A stretch of 64,000 nt of DNA from Sphingomonadales bacterium 12-68-11 (GTDB lineage: Bacteria > Pseudomonadota > Alphaproteobacteria > Sphingomonadales > Sphingomonadaceae), in contig NCCV01000003.1 in the NCBI GenBank assembly GCA_002279825.1, forward strand, positions 925,643 to 989,642, given 5' to 3'. The number at the start of each line of letters is the position of its first letter. The first letter of the stretch is position 1. Of the stretch, positions 58,359-64,000 are shown in pieces. Position numbers and translations under genes: made by a program. Below the pieces are notes generated by a model. The model saw only the letters and a program-made list of their open reading frames with translations. It was not told the DNA's origin and searched no databases.

Positions 58359-59377
58359 CAGCCGGTGCGTCCGGGCGGGGACTGGCAAGGGCCGGAGCGT
58401 TCGTTCATCATCGCCATGTAATCTTCAACGGGGCCGAGGTCCATTTCCGCGCGCAGGCGATTGACGGCCGCCTCGTCCTCCAGCGGCTGGGGTTGCAGCC
58501 GCCCGTCGCGGCACTCGGCCTGGCTCCCGTAGCGTTGCTTGCCCGCCCACTTGAGCATCACCCGGTCATAGAGATAGGCAAAGTCCGGCTTACGAACTTC
58601 GCCCTGCGCCGCCAGCGGCTCGATCAAGCGCAGGACGTCCCGTTGGAACAGGGGATCGTGGTCGGCGTGCTGGGCCAGCAGCCAAGCATACATCCCCGCT
58701 TCCTGGCCGACCTCGGAAATCTTCGGCCAGCCGTGCTCGGCGATCACGCCCTTCAGCCATTCGGTATTGGCGAAGTCGCGCGCCGCGATCGCAGGACCGA
58801 TGCGCGACATGAAGATCGCTTGCCCGACCGGAGTCAGGCCGGGCGAGGTGGCGCTCATCCCGCGGCTCCAGTTCAGCGCGAGACGGAGCATCTGTTCGCC
58901 GACCGGCCGCGCTTCCAGCTGGCGAGCGAGATCGGCGCGAGAGCCGGGGCGTGATGCCTCCTCAGCCACCCCGACAGCCGCGAGATAAGTCTCCATCACC
59001 GGGCGCACCGCGGCGAGCTCCCGCTCGAACGCCGCGAACGAGCGCGTGTCTGCCACGGGGGGCTGGCCGAACCCCAAGCACTGGTCGGGCGCGAGCGCCA
59101 GCCGCTCCAGCCCGGCTTCGGGATATCCCTCGGCGATGAGGGTGGCGCGCTGTTCGGCGCGCGCGGCCATCGAGCAAGCGCCATACCAGCGCATGATCGC
59201 CTCGTAGGCCGCCTTTTCATCCGGGGTGGAGTCGTCGAAGCGCCCCTTGATCCAGGCGTAGTCACCCGGCTCAAATCGGCCGTATTTCACGTAGGCTTCG
59301 AGTTGGGGCGGCGGAGGCGGCGCCTCGGCCGCACAAAGAAATGCGGCGCCAAGCGCTAGCAGAACGCGATAGACCAT
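58358..59377 (-). CDS. Exported DUF6624-like protein
   Basis: 339 residues from ATG 59377, preceded by GAGAGG. Signal peptide MVYRVLLALGAAFLCAAEA. The second half contains EWLKGVIAEHGWPKISEVG, LLAQHADHDPLFQRDVL and YDRVMLKWAGKQRYGSQ, the pattern of the DUF6624 family whose role is unknown. It is translationally coupled to the DUF2147-like gene, so both may act together in the periplasm. Confidence 0.68.
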   Translation of the reverse strand: MVYRVLLALGAAFLCAAEAPPPPPQLEAYVKYGRFEPGDYAWIKGRFDDSTPDEKAAYEAIMRWYGACSMAARAEQRATLIAEGYPEAGLERLALAPDQCLGFGQPPVADTRSFAAFERELAAVRPVMETYLAAVGVAEEASRPGSRADLARQLEARPVGEQMLRLALNWSRGMSATSPGLTPVGQAIFMSRIGPAIAARDFANTEWLKGVIAEHGWPKISEVGQEAGMYAWLLAQHADHDPLFQRDVLRLIEPLAAQGEVRKPDFAYLYDRVMLKWAGKQRYGSQAECRDGRLQPQPLEDEAAVNRLRAEMDLGPVEDYMAMMNERSGPCQSPPGRTG

Positions 59378-59449
59378 TCGACCTCTCCCCAAAGGCGCGA
59401 TCCGCAGTTGCAGCTTGACCTTCCGCTACTGAATTGCAGGTGAACTCGG

Positions 59450-60919
59450 CTAAGCAGCCAGCCCCAGCGCCTCGCTGGTCGCGAAGTTGCCGTGGAAGCC
59501 GAAGCGCAGGCGGATGGGGACGTTGATCGTGGCGACCGGGCCTTTCTCGATCTCCAGCGCGTCGAACAGCAGCAGGTCGGTCTGGCTGCCGGTCAGGCGG
59601 TTGCAGACCTGCACGATCCAGCCGTCGCCTTCGGGCGCATTGGCGCTGCGCGGGATGAAACACGGTTCCTGCAGCGTGGAAGTCGGCCCGCACCACCAGT
59701 GTTGTTCGGCGCCGGTCGCGAAGTCCTTGAGGAACAGGCAGTTCATCAGCATGCCCCCCGCACTGCGCACTTCGGTCTCGACCGGGCGTGCGAGGTCCAT
59801 CTCCAGGCCCCAGCCGTAGCGGTTTTTGAGCCCCGTAAACCGATCGTCGATGCGCGGGAACTCGGAGACCGTCTCGGTCAGCCGGGTCACGCTGTCGAAA
59901 GCGTCACCGTTGCTGGCGAGATCGACGGTCCAGTCGGTCAGGTGGCTGGCGGCTTCGCGGGGGTTGAACGGCGCATCGTTCACGTCCGGGAAGAACGGGA
60001 ACATGTTGTTCTTCGCCTCGGGCGTGACGAAGTGGATCTTGCTCCCCTCCTGCCAGGCGTTGAGCACGTGGCTGGCGAAGCAGTTGTCGCGCTTGAACCA
60101 GCGGATGTCTTCGCCCTTGAGGTCGTCGCGGCGCGGGATGACCCCGAGATAGACCGGCAGGCTGGTGTCGAAGCCGAAGTGCGGCTTCCTCGCCTCGAGC
60201 CGTTCCCACGATCCGATCGAGGGCACGATGTGCAGCACCAGGTAATCGGGCGTGATCCCGAAGTCGTGCATCATGCAATAGTACGGCGCCTTGAACCACT
60301 TCTCGCGGATCAGGTCGCCGTTGGGGCCGACTTCGTAATAGCACACGTCGTCGGTGCACAATCCGCTGGCGGCATAGCCGATGGCGACCATGTTGCCGGT
60401 GTGCGGATCGACCTTGGGATGCGCGGTGAAGGTCTGCCCGGTCATCTTGCCGCCGAAGGTCTCGAACCCGATCGTCTCCATCGTGTCCGGGTCCATCAGC
60501 AGCGCAGGCGAATCCTCCTTCATCGCCCAGAGCTTGCCGGCGTGGAGGAACGCGGTGGTGTTGGCGGTCGAGCGGATCATGCCCCTGACGCTGGGGTCAT
60601 CGGTGAGCGGGTTGCGATAGGCACCGAACAGCCCGCGGTTCGCCGCGCGTTCCGCCTTCCACTTGTCGGTCTGCGCCCAGCGCTGGCGGAAATCGCATTG
60701 CCCGTCATGGAAGTGGAACCGGCTGATCATCCCGTCGCCGTTGAAGGCGATGTCGTCGCCCAGCATAGGCGGAAACTGCGGATCGGGCTGGACGCGGTAA
60801 AACGCGCCGTCGAGCTCGGGGGGAATCGTACCCTCGTGCGGCAGATCGCGTTGGTCGGCCTCGATGCGGCTCGGGGTGTTGAAGCCGGTGAAAGCCGGGG
60901 TGTCCGGAAACTGCGCCAT
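59450..60919 (-). CDS. Lignostilbene alpha,beta-dioxygenase (carotenoid oxygenase family)
   Basis: 489 residues from ATG 60919 (AGGAGAGG upstream). The four iron ligands are H167 (FTAHPK), H218 (CMMHDF), H284 (FASHVL) and H476 (GFHGNF); residues F59, Y101 and K134 that position the stilbene 4-hydroxyl in Novosphingobium NOV1 are at the same positions, and the length and termini match what I recall of that enzyme. It cleaves the central double bond of 4-hydroxystilbenes (lignostilbene, resveratrol) with oxygen to give two aldehydes, for example vanillin. Divergent from a MarR regulator (81-bp gap). Confidence 0.92.
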   Translation of the reverse strand: MAQFPDTPAFTGFNTPSRIEADQRDLPHEGTIPPELDGAFYRVQPDPQFPPMLGDDIAFNGDGMISRFHFHDGQCDFRQRWAQTDKWKAERAANRGLFGAYRNPLTDDPSVRGMIRSTANTTAFLHAGKLWAMKEDSPALLMDPDTMETIGFETFGGKMTGQTFTAHPKVDPHTGNMVAIGYAASGLCTDDVCYYEVGPNGDLIREKWFKAPYYCMMHDFGITPDYLVLHIVPSIGSWERLEARKPHFGFDTSLPVYLGVIPRRDDLKGEDIRWFKRDNCFASHVLNAWQEGSKIHFVTPEAKNNMFPFFPDVNDAPFNPREAASHLTDWTVDLASNGDAFDSVTRLTETVSEFPRIDDRFTGLKNRYGWGLEMDLARPVETEVRSAGGMLMNCLFLKDFATGAEQHWWCGPTSTLQEPCFIPRSANAPEGDGWIVQVCNRLTGSQTDLLLFDALEIEKGPVATINVPIRLRFGFHGNFATSEALGLAA

Positions 60920-60962
60920 CGGGTTCCTCTCCTTCGCGCTCTTGTCGCGCAGAATTGTATGC

Positions 60963-60979
60963 TTCACTAACGATTTCAC
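60963..60979. promoter_or_regulatory. TTCAC direct repeats in the dioxygenase/marR promoter
   Basis: TTCAC at 60963-60967 and 60975-60979, 12 bp apart, lie in the 81-bp divergent spacer within an AT-richer patch. A site for the adjacent MarR regulator is expected here; these repeats are the best visible candidate. Confidence 0.3.
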
Positions 60980-61000
60980 AAGACGCGACCGGAGTGGCGG

Positions 61001-61480
61001 GTGACGGCACAGGCGGCATTGATCGAGGACAACCCCGCCGCCGGCGTTGCTGCGCCCGCGAACGAGCTGGGCGGGCTCGACGCGATTTTGGGCTTCCACA
61101 TCCGCCTCGCGCACGGCGCCGTCTATCGCCATTTCGCCGAAGCCTTTGCCGATCTGGACCTGACGCAGAAGCAGGTCTCGGCGCTATGGCTGGTCAGCGA
61201 ATTCCCCGGCCTGTCGCAGATCGAGCTCGGCGGGCGGCTGCGGATGGACCGGGCGACGACGATGACGACGGTCAACCGGCTGCAGGCGCGCGCTTACTTG
61301 CGCCGCGAGCGGTCCGCCGCGGACGGGCGCAAGCAGGCCTTGTACCTGACCGCGGCGGGTTCGGCGGTGCTCGGCGAGGCCAAAGCCTGCGTCGCGGACC
61401 ACGAGTCCTGGCTCAAAGCCCGCTTCTCCGCGGCGGAAATCGAAAAACTGGTGGAATTGCTGGCGCGAATCCACGAATGA
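61001..61480 (+). CDS. MarR-family transcriptional regulator
   Basis: 159 residues from GTG 61001. The winged helix reads LTQKQVSALWLVSEFPGLSQ, ELGGRLRMDRATTMTTVNRL and RRERSAADGRKQALYLTAAG, with the MarR wing DGR motif. MarR proteins repress aromatic catabolic genes until a phenolic ligand binds. Divergent from the lignostilbene dioxygenase and 29 bp upstream of an aromatic-acid transporter, so it probably controls both. Confidence 0.9.
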   Translation: MTAQAALIEDNPAAGVAAPANELGGLDAILGFHIRLAHGAVYRHFAEAFADLDLTQKQVSALWLVSEFPGLSQIELGGRLRMDRATTMTTVNRLQARAYLRRERSAADGRKQALYLTAAGSAVLGEAKACVADHESWLKARFSAAEIEKLVELLARIHE

Positions 61481-61509
61481 GAGCGGATAAAGTGAGGGGA
61501 TAACGAATT

Positions 61510-62871
61510 ATGGCCGGTGGCGCTGCGGGTACCAACCCGATCTCGGTGATCGACGACAACCCGATGAACTGGCGGCAATGGGCCGTGGTCGTCATCATGG
61601 TCCTGCTCAACGCGCTCGACGGGTTCGACGTGCTGTCGAGCGCCTTTGCCGCACCGGGCATCTCGGCCGAATGGAACATCGAACGCGCCGCGCTCGGCGT
61701 GGTGCTGTCCGCCGAGCTGGTCGGCATGGGTTTCGGCTCGGTGCTGCTCGGGGGGCTCGCGGACAAGTTCGGCCGCAAGTACACGATGGTGCTGTGCCTG
61801 GTGGTCATGGCACTCGGCATGTTCCTCGCCGGGACCGCGCAGGCGGTCGAACCGATGGTGGCGTACCGCTTCCTCACCGGCATCGGCATCGGCGGGATGC
61901 TCGCCGCCACCAATGCCGTGACCGCCGAGAGCAGCAACGGCGCCTGGCGCAGCACCGCGATTGCCGCTTACGTGGCGGGCTATCCGCTCGGCGCGATCAT
62001 CGGCGGGATCGCTGCATCAGAATGGCTTCTCCCCACTTACGGCTGGCGCGCGATCTTCGAGTTCGGCGCGGTCGTCACCGCACTGCTGATCCCGGTGGTG
62101 TTGCTGGTGGTGCCCGAGACCGCGGCTTACAACGCCGCCAAGGGCAACCTGGCCGGGGTCAATCATACGTTGAAGGCGTTCGGTAAGCCCGCCGTCGAGG
62201 CGCTGCCGGTTGCCGCCGCGGGCACCGTGAAGCCCAAGGTGACCGACATCCTCTCGAACCCGCAACTGCGCCCGGTCACGCTGCTGCTCGCATTCGGTTA
62301 CATGTTCCACACCATCACCTTCTACTACATCCTCAAGTTCGCGGTGCAGATCGTGGCCGACTATCCGCCCGGCTACCCGCCGGCCGAAGCCGCGACCGTG
62401 CTGACCTGGGCCAATGTCGGCGGCTTCCTCGGCAGCTTCGTGTTCGGCGCGGTGATGGCCAAGTTCGGCATCCGCTGGCCGACCGCGCTGATGCTGCTGA
62501 TTGGCTCGGTGGCGGTGGCCTCGTTCGGGCTTGGGCGCGAGACGCTGTCGGGCTGGCAATGGGCGACGATCCTGACCGGGTTCTTCACCAACGCCGCGAT
62601 CAGCGGGTACTACGCGGCCTATGCACGCGGCTTCCCGGCTTACGCGCGCGCCACGGGTACCGGGTTCGTGCTCGGGGTCGGCCGCCTCGGCGCGGCGGGT
62701 AGCCCGATCATCGCCGGCGCGCTGTTTGGCTGGCTGGGCAACGACCAGTTGCTGACCGTCTCGATCATCATGGCGATGGGTTCGGTCGCGTCGCTGATCC
62801 TGTTCCTTATGCTGCCCGAGCGCGACGGCGACACCGTGATGCAGGAAGCGGCCGCCAAACAGGCCGGATAG
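61510..62871 (+). CDS. Aromatic acid:H+ symporter (AAHS-type MFS)
   Basis: 453 residues, twelve helices. Helix 1 carries NALDGFDVLSSAFAAPGI with the D-G-x-D motif typical of the PcaK/BenK/VanK symporters, and loop 2-3 reads LGGLADKFGRKYTM. The central loop and GRLGAAGSPIIAGALFG near the end fit the family. Probable role is uptake of vanillate, protocatechuate or a related acid. It follows marR closely on the same strand. Confidence 0.88.
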   Translation: MAGGAAGTNPISVIDDNPMNWRQWAVVVIMVLLNALDGFDVLSSAFAAPGISAEWNIERAALGVVLSAELVGMGFGSVLLGGLADKFGRKYTMVLCLVVMALGMFLAGTAQAVEPMVAYRFLTGIGIGGMLAATNAVTAESSNGAWRSTAIAAYVAGYPLGAIIGGIAASEWLLPTYGWRAIFEFGAVVTALLIPVVLLVVPETAAYNAAKGNLAGVNHTLKAFGKPAVEALPVAAAGTVKPKVTDILSNPQLRPVTLLLAFGYMFHTITFYYILKFAVQIVADYPPGYPPAEAATVLTWANVGGFLGSFVFGAVMAKFGIRWPTALMLLIGSVAVASFGLGRETLSGWQWATILTGFFTNAAISGYYAAYARGFPAYARATGTGFVLGVGRLGAAGSPIIAGALFGWLGNDQLLTVSIIMAMGSVASLILFLMLPERDGDTVMQEAAAKQAG

Positions 62872-62964
62872 CCTCCGGCCCGCATTGGGGCTGGCAAGCG
62901 ATTTCGCGACGCGCCAAGAGGCGCTCGCGATTCGTTTGCTTACTAACCTTTTCGGGAGTTACCG

Positions 62965-64000
62965 ATGAAGACCCGCGCCGCCGTCGCTTTCGCCGCCAAG
63001 CAGCCGCTCGAGATCGTCGAGCTCGACCTCGAAGGCCCCAAGGCCGGCGAAGTGCTGGTCGAAATCATGGCCACCGGCATCTGCCACACCGATGCCTACA
63101 CGCTCGACGGGCTCGACAGCGAAGGCCTGTTCCCCTCCGTGCTCGGCCACGAAGGCGCGGGGGTGGTGCGCGAGGTCGGGCCGGGGGTGACCTCGGTCAA
63201 GCCGGGCGACCACGTGATCCCGCTCTACACCCCCGAATGCCGCCAGTGTAAGTCGTGCCTCAGCGGCAAGACCAATCTGTGCACCGCGATCCGCGCCACC
63301 CAGGGCAAGGGCCTGATGCCCGACGGGACCAGCCGGTTCAGCTACAAGGGCGAGACGATCTACCACTACATGGGCTGTTCGACGTTCTCGAACTTCACCG
63401 TGCTGCCCGAGATCGCGGTTGCCAAGATCCGCGAGGACGCGCCGTTCCAGTCGAGCTGCTACATCGGCTGCGGCGTCACCACCGGCGTGGGCGCAGTGAT
63501 CAACACCGCCAAGGTCCAGGTCGGCGACAATGTCGTGGTGTTCGGCCTCGGCGGGATCGGGCTCAACGTGATCCAGGGCGCGCGCCTCGCCGGCGCGGAC
63601 AAGATCATCGGCGTCGACATCAACCCGACCCGCGAGGAGTGGGGCCGCAAGTTCGGTATGACCGACTTCCTCAACACCAGGGGCATGAGCCGCGAAGAGA
63701 CCGTCGCCGCGATCGTCGCGCTGACCGACGGCGGGGCGGACTATACCTTCGACGCGACCGGCAATACCGAGGTGATGCGCACCGCGCTCGAAGCCTGCCA
63801 CCGCGGCTGGGGCACGTCGATCGTGATCGGCGTGGCCGAAGCCGGCAAGGAAATTGCGACCCGCCCGTTCCAGCTCGTGACCGGGCGCAACTGGCGCGGC
63901 ACCGCCTTCGGCGGCGCCAAGGGCCGCACCGACGTGCCCAAGATCGTCGACATGTACATGACCGGCAAGATCGAGATCGATCCGATGATCACTCATGTGA
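62965..64000 (+). CDS. frmA: S-(hydroxymethyl)glutathione dehydrogenase (class III alcohol dehydrogenase), 3' end cut by the window
   Basis: 345 codons are visible of about 370. Catalytic zinc ligands C40 and H62 ([16 protein letters not shown]), structural zinc cysteines C92, C95, C98, C106, and the Rossmann motif [17 protein letters not shown] are intact; [14 protein letters not shown] is typical of class III. The enzyme oxidises the formaldehyde-glutathione adduct. Formaldehyde is released when guaiacyl methyl groups or dimer hydroxymethyl groups are removed, which fits the cluster. A GGGAGTT site precedes the ATG; the upstream 93 bp contain a GC dyad of unclear meaning. Confidence 0.94.
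   Translation, partial: MKTRAAVAFAAKQPLEIVELDLEGPKAGEVLVEIMATGICHTDAYTLDGLDSEGLFPSVLGHEGAGVVREVGPGVTSVKPGDHVIPLYTPECRQCKSCLSGKTNLCTAIRATQGKGLMPDGTSRFSYKGETIYHYMGCSTFSNFTVLPEIAVAKIREDAPFQSSCYIGCGVTTGVGAVINTAKVQVGDNVVVFGLGGIGLNVIQGARLAGADKIIGVDINPTREEWGRKFGMTDFLNTRGMSREETVAAIVALTDGGADYTFDATGNTEVMRTALEACHRGWGTSIVIGVAEAGKEIATRPFQLVTGRNWRGTAFGGAKGRTDVPKIVDMYMTGKIEIDPMITHV

Noticed and set aside
1..64000. CRISPR arrays, insertion sequences and rRNA genes
   Set aside because: No regularly spaced repeats with unique spacers, no transposase genes and no rRNA-like segments were seen on either strand.

Overview
The window looks like the chromosome of a sphingomonad (alphaproteobacterium; Novosphingobium/Sphingobium/Sphingomonas-like). 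The grounds are very high GC, a FecIR/TonB-receptor-rich outer-membrane repertoire, an FzlA-type GST-fold protein, HflKC-DegP and Mrp-HemH neighbourhoods, and an aromatic catabolic region whose lignostilbene dioxygenase closely matches sphingomonad enzymes as I remember them. All calls come from reading the sequence; no database search was run.

Region 1 (1-14.7 kb), envelope and uptake: a Crp/Fnr regulator overlapping a truncated membrane protein; a large autotransporter; a FecI-like sigma factor, FecR-like anti-sigma and STN-type TonB receptor set; a tightly overlapping btuF-btuC-btuD-btuB-like corrinoid/metallophore import operon; then a ribbon-helix-helix regulator paired with a PHB-depolymerase-family esterase.

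Region 2 (14,697-28,663), an integrated element of about 14 kb: it is bounded by a 46-bp direct repeat of the 3' part of tRNA-Lys(UUU), and the intact tRNA is at the right end. It carries a tyrosine integrase, two AlpA/excisionase-type HTH proteins (one with its ribosome-binding site buried in a perfect 13-bp inverted repeat), a primase-helicase, a cluster of GCGTTCC repeats that may be its origin, a terminase-small-subunit-like protein, several unknown small genes, and a controller-restriction-methylase cargo. The nuclease resembles SmaI, but its partner is a C5-cytosine methylase. The set of genes resembles a phage satellite (P4/PICI-like).

Region 3 (28.6-44.4 kb), housekeeping: tRNA-Lys, folK, aguB, an exported methyltransferase-like protein, msrA, rsmB, hemH, a Tat-exported molybdopterin-binding subunit, the Mrp/ApbC ATPase, hflK-hflC-degP, PBP1A and FzlA.

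Region 4 (44.4-64 kb), a probable lignin-derived dimer/aromatic catabolic cluster: two NTF2-fold proteins, three MFS transporters, an aldehyde dehydrogenase, a LigW-like 5-carboxyvanillate decarboxylase, a QorB-like reductase, a benzoylformate-decarboxylase-like ThDP enzyme, a DUF3237 protein divergent from a GMC oxidoreductase, a lignostilbene dioxygenase divergent from a MarR regulator, and glutathione-dependent formaldehyde dehydrogenase. Together they suggest oxidation of side chains, formation and cleavage of stilbenes, decarboxylation to vanillate-type acids, and disposal of formaldehyde. A REP-like palindrome, a triplicated stop-codon repeat and a solitary tatA are interspersed.
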